The position numbers and the translations under genes are program-made. Below, in pieces: positions 1 to 9,322 of a stretch of 55,504 bases of DNA; position 1 is the first letter of the stretch, and each line of letters opens with the position of its first letter. Location: positions 1 through 55,504 of the forward strand of contig NZ_MQTZ01000018.1 of NCBI RefSeq assembly GCF_001939115.1. Reading direction: 5' to 3'. Source of the DNA: Leptolyngbya sp. 'hensonii' (GTDB taxonomy: Bacteria > Cyanobacteriota > Cyanobacteriia > GCF-001939115). The notes beneath the pieces are model-generated. The model saw only the letters and a list, made by a program, of their open reading frames with translations. It ran no database searches and was not told the origin of the DNA.

Positions 1-25
1 CGCCTTGGCTGCATAACTGGTAGTA

Positions 26-1607
26 GTTTCCGTCCCCTTGCGGGGAAGAGATAAGGAATGACAACTCTGTACTACGCCAAGTCGATTGACGCAGACACAG
101 TTTCCGTCCCCTTGCGGGGAAGAGATAAGGAATGACCCGTAGTCGCAACACGGCGTCCACCCTTCTGGTGGTGTTTCCGTCCCCTTGCGGGGAAGAGATA
201 AGGAATGACACGAATTAGCGCCGACGTTGCAAAATCCAAGCGCCAAGGTTTCCGTCCCCTTGCGGGGAAGAGATAAGGAATGACAGCTCCCGACTGACAA
301 TTCGGGTCGTCTGGAGTGAACTGTTTCCGTCCCCTTGCGGGGAAGAGATAAGGAATGACGCGAATATGCCGTGGATTTTACTCTGCAATCAAAGGTGGTT
401 TCCGTCCCCTTGCGGGGAAGAGATAAGGAATGACTCGCAACTGCATACGCGGCCTTCCGCTCTTTATTGGAGTGTTTCCGTCCCCTTGCGGGGAAGAGAT
501 AAGGAATGACCAAACTCGGCTTTGCTCAATTTCTTGTCTGATTCTGGGGGTTTCCGTCCCCTTGCGGGGAAGAGATAAGGAATGACGGTATTGGCGGGGG
601 CGGAGCCACCATAGGCAGCAATCAAGTTTCCGTCCCCTTGCGGGGAAGAGATAAGGAATGACGAGGTTGCCCCGTAAGCGGTAATGGAGCGGCCAGAATC
701 CAACGTTTCCGTCCCCTTGCGGGGAAGAGATAAGGAATGACTGGTGCTGCAGCCGGGTTTACACCACCCGCTGCTTTCACGTTTCCGTCCCCTTGCGGGG
801 AAGAGATAAGGAATGACCATCTCCTCAGTGGAGAATATTGCGGTTCCGTATCTATTTTGCGTTTCCGTCCCCTTGCGGGGAAGAGATAAGGAATGACCTA
901 GGAACTACAAATAGAATTTCAGTATCTGGTTCAGGAGTAGAGTTTCCGTCCCCTTGCGGGGAAGAGATAAGGAATGACCCGGATTGAAGCCGGGTTCCCT
1001 GCTATTACAACAGTTATCGTAGATCGTTTCCGTCCCCTTGCGGGGAAGAGATAAGGAATGACCTAATTGGACAGGAAGCCTGGACCGGAGTGAAGGCAGC
1101 CTGGAAGTTTCCGTCCCCTTGCGGGGAAGAGATAAGGAATGACCAGCCTTTGACCCAACTGGTTCTGAGCGTAGTTCTTCGCGTTTCCGTCCCCTTGCGG
1201 GGAAGAGATAAGGAATGACACAACACCCCACCGAACGTTGTCCAGCACAGGCCAGTCAAAGTTTCCGTCCCCTTGCGGGGAAGAGATAAGGAATGACGAG
1301 CGATCGCCGGGTGATTCACTACCGGGAGTACAAGGGGTTGGTTTCCGTCCCCTTGCGGGGAAGAGATAAGGAATGACTGGAGAGAAAGCTTATAACCAGA
1401 AACGACGCGATCGGGTTTCCGTCCCCTTGCGGGGAAGAGATAAGGAATGACACTATCGCTATCGTGCCGGTGTGGGCCATACCACGATCGTGTTTCCGTC
1501 CCCTTGCGGGGAAGAGATAAGGAATGACTACATGGTAAGCGCTGCAATGGAGTGTTTACACCACTGCATTGTTTCCGTCCCCTTGCGGGGAAGAGATAAG
1601 GAATGAC
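26..1607 (-). CRISPR. CRISPR array 1 (21 repeats of 37 bp)
   Basis: I count 21 identical 37-bp repeats, starting on the plus strand with GTTTCCGTCCCCTTGCGGGG and ending GAATGAC. The repeat starts are 26, 100, 173, 248, 323, 398, 474, 550, 626, 705, 781, 861, 942, 1026, 1107, 1183, 1261, 1341, 1415, 1492 and 1571. The 20 complete spacers are 36-47 bp, and bases 1-25 are part of another, so the array runs off the window. The AT-rich flank and the cas1-cas2 genes are on the right, so I infer transcription on the minus strand; the repeat then ends in ACGGAAAC, a typical 5' handle for Cas6-processed type III/I-D crRNAs. The internal palindrome CCCC-TTGC-GGGG gives the hairpin. No repeat decay is seen, so the array looks active. 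Confidence 0.97.
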
Positions 1608-1935
1608 CCTACCTTCTAGAAACCTTTCACTATTTTATTTTCAAGGTGCAATTCCACCAAAGTACGGATGTTCGATTTAACAAAAAGATACATCTTAGTA
1701 AGAGCGTGGATAACTTCCCGAAAAAAAAGCTGTTTGAGAAAATAATAGCTTCTCTCTAACCCATCAAGCCTAAAAATATACTTAAACTCCTAATTACTCT
1801 ATTTTACTCACTAAAGCTTGTGCTAACTTGATCCGACAAAATAGCAAGTGTCTTCATATTCTTTTACAATTGCCCAAACCCTGGGCTCACCCATTTCTCC
1901 CCAAACGATGCCCCTGAATTCCCTTCCAAGACAAG
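1608..1935 (-). promoter_or_regulatory. Leader of CRISPR array 1
   Basis: This AT-rich non-coding stretch lies between the last array repeat and the 3' end of cas2. It contains A/T runs (for example eight As near 1723) and no convincing ORF. By position it is the leader that would promote leftward array transcription and spacer integration at 1607. The leader assignment is inferred from the cas1-cas2 side and from base composition. Confidence 0.75.
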
Positions 1936-2220
1936 TTACAAAACTATGTAATCTGGAGGCTCATAGGGAGGCGGACTGCCATAGACCTTAGTCCGATCGC
2001 GGGCGATCGCATCCAGAGGATAAGCCCGCAGGCTATCTTCACTCAACTTTAGTACAGGGAGCCAGGAATTCTCCAGGAGTTGCGCTAGCGTTGGTTCATC
2101 CAGGGGACACTCAAACACCGAATATTGAACCCGCTGACATCGCTGCTCCAGACGCTTAACCAGCCGCTGACGACGTTTATCATCGGTCACATCGTAACAG
2201 ACTAACCAGAGCGCCGTCAT
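1936..2220 (-). CDS. cas2: CRISPR-associated endonuclease Cas2
   Basis: This 94-residue protein opens with the Cas2 signature: beta-strand LWLVCYDVTDD with the conserved Asp near residue 10, then RRQRLVKRLEQRCQRVQYS and VFEC. The length is normal for Cas2. It forms the structural centre of the Cas1-Cas2 integrase that inserts new spacers. Its ATG overlaps the end of cas1 by four bases (ATGA), so the two are translationally coupled. The 3' end faces the leader of array 1. It is intact, unlike the second copy at 18965-19345. Confidence 0.93.
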   Translation of the reverse strand: MTALWLVCYDVTDDKRRQRLVKRLEQRCQRVQYSVFECPLDEPTLAQLLENSWLPVLKLSEDSLRAYPLDAIARDRTKVYGSPPPYEPPDYIVL

Positions 2221-3227
2221 TTTAGAACAAACGCCTCATAATTCAGCCCTCGATCGATCAAACAGCGCCCCAAACAACGAGCCTGCTCCAACAAAATCTG
2301 ACTCAAGCTTAAGCGGCGATTCTGAGGTGGGTAGAGAAGAGGTTGGCGTAACTGCTTTTCCAGTTCACCCAAAAACAGTTTTTTAGCCGTACTGCCCAAC
2401 CAGATCCCAACCCCATCGGGAGAAGGTTCAAAATCAGCCAGATCCAAAACATCCGACTGGACCAGCGTAATCACGGCCTGATCTACCACGATAGGTCTAA
2501 ACTCCTCCATCAAATCCAGAACCAGGTTGGGACGATAGGGCTCGATCGCATGAAAGAACCCCAGATAGGGGTCCAGCCCAGCCTGCACTGAGGCTGAAAA
2601 TACCCTGGCCAGTAGAACGCCATAGCCCCAACTTAAGAGCGCATTGATCGGATCCAGAGGGGGTTGGCGATTGCGGCCCGAAAAACGCCATATAGCCGGA
2701 AAGTAGTGACGCAATGCCTGGTAATAGGTCCGGGCACAAATGCCTTCAATGCCCATCAACTCATCCCGACTGAGGGGCGCTGAACTGTTGTGAAGACGAG
2801 GTAAGTAAGCTGCGATCGTATCGATCGCCTCCACCAGCTCAGAAACCTGCCCCTGGGTTTTCCGATTATGGCGTTGCAGCAAAACTCGCTGATTCCGAAC
2901 CTTGCCCTCTACTAATTTGTGGGCCAGAGCCAGCCCAAAGGTGGTCTCAACCATCCGGTACTGGGCCAAACGAATCGTTGGATTTGTGGCGAAGTGGCCT
3001 TGCAGCCTGCCCCGAAACTGACCATCCTGACGCAGGAAAATGGTTTCAATCCCTCGATCCAGCAATTCTGCAATGACCACACTGGTTAATTGTACCCCTG
3101 GTAACACGACCACCAATGTTAATTCAGCGACGCGCAACGTCCGAGTTTGCCCCTGCTTGCAAATAAGCAGAGCTTCATTTTGAAAGCGAACGACAGTTCC
3201 AGGCTCTGTGAGATAAAGGGTGGTCAT
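2217..3227 (-). CDS. cas1: CRISPR-associated endonuclease Cas1
   Basis: The protein has 336 residues, a full-length Cas1. The metal-binding triad is visible: Glu161 in GIEGI, His226 in GFFHA and Glu241 in DLMEEFRP. The N-terminal beta-domain (1-75) and the helical catalytic domain are both present. It is the integrase subunit that joins prespacers to the leader-repeat junction. It is co-transcribed with cas2 and probably dedicated to array 1. An AT-rich intergenic region (3228-3333) separates it from the divergent csx18-like gene and probably holds both promoters. It is the only intact Cas1 in the window. Confidence 0.94.
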   Translation of the reverse strand: MTTLYLTEPGTVVRFQNEALLICKQGQTRTLRVAELTLVVVLPGVQLTSVVIAELLDRGIETIFLRQDGQFRGRLQGHFATNPTIRLAQYRMVETTFGLALAHKLVEGKVRNQRVLLQRHNRKTQGQVSELVEAIDTIAAYLPRLHNSSAPLSRDELMGIEGICARTYYQALRHYFPAIWRFSGRNRQPPLDPINALLSWGYGVLLARVFSASVQAGLDPYLGFFHAIEPYRPNLVLDLMEEFRPIVVDQAVITLVQSDVLDLADFEPSPDGVGIWLGSTAKKLFLGELEKQLRQPLLYPPQNRRLSLSQILLEQARCLGRCLIDRGLNYEAFVLK

Positions 3228-3333
3228 TCGTATAAATAGATATTACCAGGAGCACAAAGTTGAGTTTTTTATTATGATAGAAAATATTCTTGCTATGCAT
3301 CATTAGAAGTGATTCAAATTGGAGGACAACCGG

Positions 3334-3651
3334 ATGTCTGATCCTTTGGCTCGTCAAGTGATCCGATATCGAACCTGGGTTGTAGCCCTGGCTAATGCAG
3401 GAATCACCTGGGTGATTTTGATTATTGCGCCCCTAGGATTATTTGCCGTGATCACCTGTACGGCTCTGGTATTCCTGAGCAGTTGGTTAGTGGGTAGTTT
3501 GTGCGATCGGGCGCTGCTGGCCTTAATGAATGTAGAAAGTTGGGATGCTTTCCTGAGTAACACCCGGCGATCGGACTTGGGAACCTCAGAACAGAGGTCC
3601 GTGAATCCCCAGGTTTTACCCACGGATCAAAGACGCAACTTGCCCGATTAA
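3334..3651 (+). CDS. Csx18-like small membrane protein
   Basis: About 105 residues from the ATG at 3334, which has the Shine-Dalgarno GGAGGA about ten bases upstream; an upstream TTG in frame is less likely. A hydrophobic core from about residue 15 to 60 holds two transmembrane segments (ANAGITWVILIIAPLGLFAV and the following stretch), followed by a polar C-terminus. The N-terminal half, including the AN-GITWVILIIAPLGL pattern, resembles the small cyanobacterial CRISPR-associated proteins called Csx18. That is recalled from family knowledge, not searched. It is divergent from cas1. The function of Csx18 is unknown; a membrane role in the type III response is inference. Confidence 0.6.
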   Translation: MSDPLARQVIRYRTWVVALANAGITWVILIIAPLGLFAVITCTALVFLSSWLVGSLCDRALLALMNVESWDAFLSNTRRSDLGTSEQRSVNPQVLPTDQRRNLPD

Positions 3652-3673
3652 CGACTGATCTTCCGATTCTAGA

Positions 3674-4618
3674 TCAACAGACAGCGCTGCTTGTTCCCAA
3701 TAACCCAACAATACGGCTCATGAGAAGATCGGGCATTGTTGGGGCCTTTCCATGAACCCAAGGGCCACAGGTCATATCCAGATAGGGTTCCTGTTGATGA
3801 ACTACTGTACAGTCCTCCAGCGTACTCCGTAACACTGCGACAGGCTTCAGATTGCCCCGATCACGGCAGAACTCATGCCAGGGCGCGATCGCCTCCGGCT
3901 TTGAACTGATAATCAGATAATGGGAACAGGCTTCCAGAAGTGGTTGCTTTTCTGGTTGTACCATCCCTCCTACATCCACAATCACCAACCGCTTCTGCCG
4001 TCGCAACCTTAAAATCGCCTGAGCCTGGTAGGGAAAAAAGCGTTCTGTGAACTGGCCCCGGTTGATGGCTTTGAAGACCTCCCGTTCTGGTTCAGTGAGT
4101 TCAGGTCCCAGTTCCAGGATGTAGTTTCCCTCTCCATCCCATTGCGCCCGTTGCAGATACACATCCGGATACTGGGGCAGCAACGCCTGGAACAGGCTAT
4201 GAGAAAATACGGTCTTGCCACTGTCTGGAGGACCCACCACCAACAGGGCCGGACAGAGGGCATGGGGGCGAAGGCGATCGCCCGTGGGTTCAATCGGAAT
4301 GACCTGCCCAATCCGAGCCAGACGAGAATGGGTTGAAACGACCACAGCGCCCAATCGCGGGTCATAGCAGGCGACCCAGGCCGTAGGATGTAGCTCGTGC
4401 ACCAGGTAGCTGTACAGCCAGATGGGGGCACGCCCAGAGATGACGACTCCTCCTGTCGTATCAATCCCTGCGGGTAAGCGCAAGTCTTCCAGAGCCTGTG
4501 GTTCGATGATGCGATCGCTACGAGTCAGCTCAATCTCCAACCATTGATACTGCAGGCCCTGAGCTGTTTGACGTGGTGTTAGGTGGAGCAAAACCCCTGA
4601 CTGATTCTTGTCCATCAT
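3674..4618 (-). CDS. csx3: Csx3-AAA fusion (candidate cyclic-oligoadenylate ring nuclease)
   Basis: I start it at the ATG at 4618 (314 residues); a longer frame to 4837 would overlap the divergent regulator and has no family support. Residues 1-110 are Csx3-like, with the stretch SGRAPIWLYSYLVHELHPTA and the conserved DPRLGAVVVSTHS. Residues 125-300 are a P-loop ATPase with Walker A GPPDSGKT (129-136) and Walker B-like RLVIVDVGG. Csx3 proteins degrade cyclic tetra-adenylate (Crn3), which ends the type III alarm; many cyanobacterial copies carry this AAA domain. The partner Cas10 (14210-16612) has a cyclase motif, so the context fits. The role of the ATPase is unknown to me. Confidence 0.82.
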   Translation of the reverse strand: MMDKNQSGVLLHLTPRQTAQGLQYQWLEIELTRSDRIIEPQALEDLRLPAGIDTTGGVVISGRAPIWLYSYLVHELHPTAWVACYDPRLGAVVVSTHSRLARIGQVIPIEPTGDRLRPHALCPALLVVGPPDSGKTVFSHSLFQALLPQYPDVYLQRAQWDGEGNYILELGPELTEPEREVFKAINRGQFTERFFPYQAQAILRLRRQKRLVIVDVGGMVQPEKQPLLEACSHYLIISSKPEAIAPWHEFCRDRGNLKPVAVLRSTLEDCTVVHQQEPYLDMTCGPWVHGKAPTMPDLLMSRIVGLLGTSSAVC

Positions 4619-4678
4619 ACGTTGGGTCTCGAAAGGTCTTATGGTATTATCGCAGCAGCTTGAATAGGGGACTTCCAA

Positions 4679-6145
4679 TTGGGGCATCCGGGGTTCATTT
4701 ATCCACCCAGTCCACAGGTGTTGCAGTGGTTGAGTGCTGGGCAACTGGGCAATCGGTTGCAACGAACCGTTCGCCTGTGGGTATTGTTGAGCCACCTCTA
4801 CGGGCCAACCTGGAACTGGGCGATACAATTGCCCCAACCCTTTTCCTATCCCGATCTGCGCGATCGTTTATTTGCTCCCACCCATAAGCAGAGTGACAAC
4901 CTGAGTATTGAGGTCATCACTTCGACCTGTACTGATCCGAGCTGTGCCTGTCATCAAACGATGCAAGCATGGCTTTCAGGGACTCATCTCATTCCTTCTG
5001 AACCTCGGTGGTTGGAAGAGATGATCCACCTGACTGGTCTTTCCATGGCAGAACTGCAGGGGCAGTTGCAACTGTATCCCTTTGCCACGGTGCATCGATC
5101 GTTGCGAGAGGATCTCAAACTGCTGGCTAAATTAGGCTGGTTGCAATCCTCAGATCGGGGCAGCTATTTGTGTCAGATCCCTGCTCACTGGCCCGAACCT
5201 CCAACAGAAGTTGAAACAGCTCCTGAATTAGCCCGACTCTCCTCATCCGAAACCTGGGATTTGCTGCGGGCCTTGGAATCTGTCAGTTTCATGCAACCCA
5301 ATCTAGAACCCACAATTCAGGCTCTCTGGGATCAGGCAACAAAGGCAGATCCACCAATGTCTCGACTGGAGCAAGAACCGACACAGCGAATCTTTCTGGA
5401 GCTGGAATACATTCTGTTCCCAGACACTCAAGACCGGGTCGATACCTATCAGGATCAATTAACACAGCTCTGGCGCAAGGGAGAAGGTGGGGTGATCACT
5501 TTTGAATATTTCATGGCGAGAGCACAGAAACAGGTGCAGGTAATTGTGCATCCAGTTTGCATTCACTATGTGCGACGGGCGAAGTACTTGAGTGCCTATG
5601 GGCTGGACCCGGAAGGTCAGATCGGCTGGCACAATTATCGCCTTGATCGAATTGTGTCCGATCGCTTGAGAATCCTCCCCTGGGGTGATCCGCTAGTACC
5701 CAAAGCCCTCAAGGATCTGTGGCATGCAGGCCAGCTCTATACCCCAGACTATGTGCGAGAACAATTACGACAAGCCTGGGGATTTAACTTTTACCTGCGC
5801 CGTGAACTGCTGCTGTTGCGCTTTCCCAGAGCCTTTGCTCACGGGTACGTTGAAGATACGGTGCGGCATGAGACTTTTCGCTCGATCGCCTACAAAAAGA
5901 TTCCCGCTTTACTGCAACGGGAGCATGTGCCAGAGCCAGAACAGCAACAAATTCTGGCACTATTGCAGCAACGATCGGCGAAAGATGCCTATTACCATGC
6001 CTGGGTTCGCATTGGGGATATCAATGTGACCATGCGCCTGCGGGATTGGCGACCAAATGGAGAGGTGTTAGCTCCCTGCTCTCTCCGTCAGCAAATGGCT
6101 GAGGAAGCGACTCAAGAGCTAGCCCACTATCAGGATTTAACTTGA
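4679..6145 (+). CDS. WYL-domain CRISPR regulator, TIGR03985 family
   Basis: This 488-residue protein starts at TTG 4679, the first possible start after an in-frame stop at 4661. It contains a helical DNA-binding-like region (about 85-150) and a WYL-type module near 300-350, seen in YVRRAKYLSAYGL and WHNYRLDRIVSDRLRIL. It matches my memory of the cyanobacterial CRISPR-associated family TIGR03985. WYL proteins sense nucleic-acid or nucleotide ligands and regulate defence loci. It is divergent from csx3, with 60 bp between the starts, so it may control both. The ligand and targets are unknown. Confidence 0.75.
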   Translation: MGHPGFIYPPSPQVLQWLSAGQLGNRLQRTVRLWVLLSHLYGPTWNWAIQLPQPFSYPDLRDRLFAPTHKQSDNLSIEVITSTCTDPSCACHQTMQAWLSGTHLIPSEPRWLEEMIHLTGLSMAELQGQLQLYPFATVHRSLREDLKLLAKLGWLQSSDRGSYLCQIPAHWPEPPTEVETAPELARLSSSETWDLLRALESVSFMQPNLEPTIQALWDQATKADPPMSRLEQEPTQRIFLELEYILFPDTQDRVDTYQDQLTQLWRKGEGGVITFEYFMARAQKQVQVIVHPVCIHYVRRAKYLSAYGLDPEGQIGWHNYRLDRIVSDRLRILPWGDPLVPKALKDLWHAGQLYTPDYVREQLRQAWGFNFYLRRELLLLRFPRAFAHGYVEDTVRHETFRSIAYKKIPALLQREHVPEPEQQQILALLQQRSAKDAYYHAWVRIGDINVTMRLRDWRPNGEVLAPCSLRQQMAEEATQELAHYQDLT

Positions 6146-6212
6146 GGATGTCCCTACCTTAAGATTAAAGGTAACCAGACCGAGAAACACCAATCCTTGT
6201 CAGGCAGCGATT

Positions 6213-6869
6213 ATGGTCGTCCAAATTCCGATTCGGCTGATTCAGGTTCCACCGGGGCAACGAGTCCTGTTGCAAGGCATTGATTGGGAGAAATTTGAGG
6301 CGGTTCTGGAGGAATTGGGGGAACATCGCTCCACGAAGATCGCTTACAGCAATGGAATTTTGGAGATTATGGCTCCGTTACCGGTCCATGAATTTGACAA
6401 GGAAATCATCAGTGACTTGCTGAAAGTGTTTCTGGAAGAGTTGGAGATTGAGTTTTTGACGTTGGGATCAACCACCTTCAAAAACAAAACTATGCGGCAA
6501 GGGATTGAGCCAGATCAATGCTTTTATATTCAAAACGAATTGCCGATACGGGGCAAAAAATGCCTTGATTTAGCGATCGATCCACCTCCTGACTTAGCTC
6601 TCGAAGTTGATATTACCTCTCGCACCCATCCAGATATCTATGCAGCTTTGGGTGTACCCGAATTATGGAGACGGGATGGCGATCTGATTCAAGTCTATGT
6701 TCTCCAGTCAGGTCGCTATATTGAAGTAGAGGATAGCCCGACTGCACCCGGATGGCGACTGCCAGCGGTGATTCCACAATATGTTGAGCAAAGTCGAGCG
6801 ATCGGACGAAATCAGGTCATGCGGGCGTTCCGGACTTGGGTGAGGGAGGAGTTAGAGAGAAAGGGCTAA
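6213..6869 (+). CDS. Uma2 family (DUF820) putative endonuclease
   Basis: This 218-residue protein has the Uma2 layout: WEKFEAVLEELGEHRSTKIAYSNG, then ILEIMAPLPVHEF, EPDQCFYIQNE, and the acidic PPDLALEVDIT. The Glu/Asp-rich core belongs to the PD-(D/E)XK nuclease superfamily. Uma2 genes are very abundant in cyanobacteria and their role is not established. It sits 67 bp after the WYL gene in the same direction. It is one of several Uma2 genes or fragments in the window (see 13643, 23630, 49626), which suggests mobility rather than a CRISPR role. Confidence 0.85.
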   Translation: MVVQIPIRLIQVPPGQRVLLQGIDWEKFEAVLEELGEHRSTKIAYSNGILEIMAPLPVHEFDKEIISDLLKVFLEELEIEFLTLGSTTFKNKTMRQGIEPDQCFYIQNELPIRGKKCLDLAIDPPPDLALEVDITSRTHPDIYAALGVPELWRRDGDLIQVYVLQSGRYIEVEDSPTAPGWRLPAVIPQYVEQSRAIGRNQVMRAFRTWVREELERKG

Positions 6870-6997
6870 GGGTGACGACTGAGTAGTTCCATTGCCCAAT
6901 GACGATCTGCCTCTAAAAGGGGGAGTTGGGGAGGAGGAGTATCGTCGATCGTCAGGTGATACCGATCTCGCCCATCCCAAGTCAGCAGACTCGCGTG

Positions 6998-7098
6998 AAA
7001 TCCCCTCTCGGGAGGGGTGGCCCGCAGGGCCGGGGTGGGTCTAGGAACGGGAGCAGGAGCGTTGAACCCACCTCTACCCCTCTCAAGAGGGGATTATG
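6998..7098. repeat. REP-like palindromic repeat
   Basis: The segment begins CCCCTCTCGGGAGGGG and continues with the palindrome GGCCCGCAGGGCC. It ends near 7098 with a second inverted arm, CCCCTCTCAAGAGGGG. Related sequence recurs in the opposite orientation at 17021-17054 and in short form at 17381-17402. The 6870-7156 interval otherwise shows no gene I can support. It resembles the palindromic interspersed repeats of cyanobacteria; no function can be read from it. Confidence 0.6.
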
Positions 7099-7156
7099 TA
7101 TGCACGGTAGGGGATAGGGCTACACCAGTGGGATGTACTCGATGCTGGTATGCACG

Positions 7157-7294
<138 letters not shown>

Positions 7295-7302
7295 TCAATT
7301 GA

Positions 7303-8550
7303 TTAGTTTAGAGTTCCCTTCGAAAAAATTCGGCGAATTTTTAATTGATAGTTATTGGCTTCTTCAATAGCTTGCTTGAGATTTTCTGTTCTACCTTCTA
7401 AGAGGGCATGAGCAACACCCCTGCGAATGCTGTTTACCTTATTAAACACCTTATAAAGAGATGTTGACTGATTATGTTTGCATAGAAATTCTTTCATTTC
7501 TTCACGGCAATCTTTATTTTTAGGATCCCTTCCCTGAACTTCGCAAACATAGGTAATTACTGCTTCAGCAAGTGTTATATAGCCAGTTGAATAACGTTTA
7601 TTCTGGAAATACCAATCTGCAAGTTCTAGCTGAAATTGACTCTCACTGAGAGAACTCCTTGAAAATCTATTGACAAAATTTTCAAGAATTGATCTTACAT
7701 ATTTAAATGGTCCTTCAGAAACGGTTTCAGAAAGGGTAGATTTTAAATCTGAACTCTTTTGTTTAATATCCGGCACGTAGTTAATTTGAATTGCATCAGA
7801 TAAAGCATGAATACGTTTTGCCAACAATTCCTCATTCTGTTGGCATAACAATTCAGCGATCAACTCACCATTCCCATAATTCTTGAGATTATAAGCACCC
7901 TTTATCCAGGTAGTAATCTCAAAGAGAGGTTTTAAATCTACTATCGGTGTTATATTCTCTAGTTCTCTAGATACCTCAAGCATTCCATAGTAAATACCTG
8001 CAATTTCAATCTTTTTTTCAGACAATAAATCATTAATAAATGTAATTGTTAGAAATTGAAGGATCGGGAGAGAACGAAAGGAGTGTGTGATATCAATGTA
8101 TAATTGATCATTTTCTTCAAGATCACTTAGACTTTGACTAATTCTTTCAAAGTTTATCCATAATTCCTCTTGATTTAATCCATATTTAGTCAATACGCAT
8201 TTAGACTCACCTCCAAGGACCTTATTAAGCTCTGACAAATCCAAAGAATCTAGAGAGCTTTGGTAGTTTAAAGCTTCAATTTTTTCTACAAGTTCCCAGT
8301 AATAATCTTCATCAAAGGGCACTCTTTTTGCCTTACAAAAGAAGCGGTATACTTCTTCCCACATTGATTTTACGGTTCCTATGAAAATGATTCTATCCAG
8401 CTTAAGATTCTGATAAAGAGCAGAAGCGATAAATGTTTCTTCGTAAAGCTCTTCACCTATTTTGTAGGTTGCTTTTCTATACTGTCTGAGTGAATCACCA
8501 TCTTTCGTGACAGACCCAGTGCCCAGAGAAGCAATTAAAATTTTAGCCAT
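7303..8550 (-). CDS. CARF-HEPN type III effector, TIGR02221/Csx2 family
   Basis: This is a 415-residue protein. The N-terminal 1-200 is a CARF domain of the TIGR02221 (Csx2/TM1812) type: strand MAKILIASLGTG, then IIFIGT, then the hallmark DITHSFRSLPIL (153-164). The C-terminal helical domain contains RRGVAH (376-381), an Rx4H HEPN ribonuclease motif. Such proteins bind cyclic oligoadenylates made by Cas10 and then degrade RNA. Its start overlaps the stop of cas6 (8550), so it is the last major gene of the csm operon. Csx3 at 3674 would be the natural off-switch. Confidence 0.85.
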   Translation of the reverse strand: MAKILIASLGTGSVTKDGDSLRQYRKATYKIGEELYEETFIASALYQNLKLDRIIFIGTVKSMWEEVYRFFCKAKRVPFDEDYYWELVEKIEALNYQSSLDSLDLSELNKVLGGESKCVLTKYGLNQEELWINFERISQSLSDLEENDQLYIDITHSFRSLPILQFLTITFINDLLSEKKIEIAGIYYGMLEVSRELENITPIVDLKPLFEITTWIKGAYNLKNYGNGELIAELLCQQNEELLAKRIHALSDAIQINYVPDIKQKSSDLKSTLSETVSEGPFKYVRSILENFVNRFSRSSLSESQFQLELADWYFQNKRYSTGYITLAEAVITYVCEVQGRDPKNKDCREEMKEFLCKHNQSTSLYKVFNKVNSIRRGVAHALLEGRTENLKQAIEEANNYQLKIRRIFSKGTLN

Positions 8551-9320
8551 TATGAATCACCTTTAATTAGTAAAGTTTGTCCCATTCCTAAGCGGGTTTT
8601 AATGCCTGTTCCACTAAACTGAGCATATTGCACCAACAAGTTAGCCACATTTGCTAGCAGCGGATCAATCTGGCCTCGCACCCTCAGCGTCACGTCACCT
8701 TTGAAACCGGTCACCTGCCCTTGGTGAATTTGGGTCGAATAGGTTTGAATTCTATGGTGACTGAGGACGATCGCCTCTCCCAGATACCCGATCAGATCCT
8801 CACTCCCTAGATATACGGGTGCAAAGTGGTTCCAGCGTTCCAACCAACTGCGGAACATTAGAGTTGGAACGGGTAAAGGGAGATAGGTACGGTTCTGGGC
8901 GAATGCGGTGGGGGTGAGAAACTTGAGGTCGAACCGCCGCACAGGTTCTGGTTCGGCAGCGACTAACTGGTGATAAAGACTTTCATAGCTGGTAACCTCA
9001 TCTTCTCGGTTAACAATGGAGAAAGCAGCTCCCAGAAATTCCAGCGTTGAGGAGAGTTGGAGATTAGCGATCGCCTTTGAAGCCGGTTCTTGGAGACCTG
9101 ATAGAGAGAGCTGGTAAAATTCTTCTGGGTGAAAAGTCAGGAAGTCTCTTGAGGCAAACCAGTGACCTAAAATGCCAGAATAAGTTGTGGTTGGAATGGC
9201 TTCATTGCCGAGTTCAAGCCCCATGCGGCGATGCAATTCCTTCACCAGTTCCATGCCATAGGACCGGGGTAAGGCAACAGGCTCAGGCACAGTCAAAGTC
9301 CAGGTCGATCGAATCAGCAT
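8550..9320 (-). CDS. cas6: CRISPR RNA endoribonuclease Cas6 (csm operon copy)
   Basis: The protein has 256 residues in two RAMP/ferredoxin-like halves. The C-terminal glycine-rich loop FSGTGIKTRLGMGQ is diagnostic of Cas6. It cuts the repeat hairpin to leave the 8-nt 5' handle. It sits between csm5 (two bases upstream) and the CARF-HEPN gene (one-base overlap), so it is translated as part of the type III-A operon. A second, longer Cas6 with an HTH tail is at 24393. The two arrays differ in the 3' half of the repeat as written on the plus strand, so each Cas6 may prefer one array; this is inference. Confidence 0.88.
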   Translation of the reverse strand: MLIRSTWTLTVPEPVALPRSYGMELVKELHRRMGLELGNEAIPTTTYSGILGHWFASRDFLTFHPEEFYQLSLSGLQEPASKAIANLQLSSTLEFLGAAFSIVNREDEVTSYESLYHQLVAAEPEPVRRFDLKFLTPTAFAQNRTYLPLPVPTLMFRSWLERWNHFAPVYLGSEDLIGYLGEAIVLSHHRIQTYSTQIHQGQVTGFKGDVTLRVRGQIDPLLANVANLLVQYAQFSGTGIKTRLGMGQTLLIKGDS

Positions 9321-9322
9321 GA

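Noticed and set aside
464-1547. Several minus-strand open frames across array 1 (and similar ones across array 2 at 17560-18660)
   Set aside because: They consist of translated repeats (SLPRKGTET, PYLFPARGRK and similar) broken by spacer translations and carry no gene-like signal.
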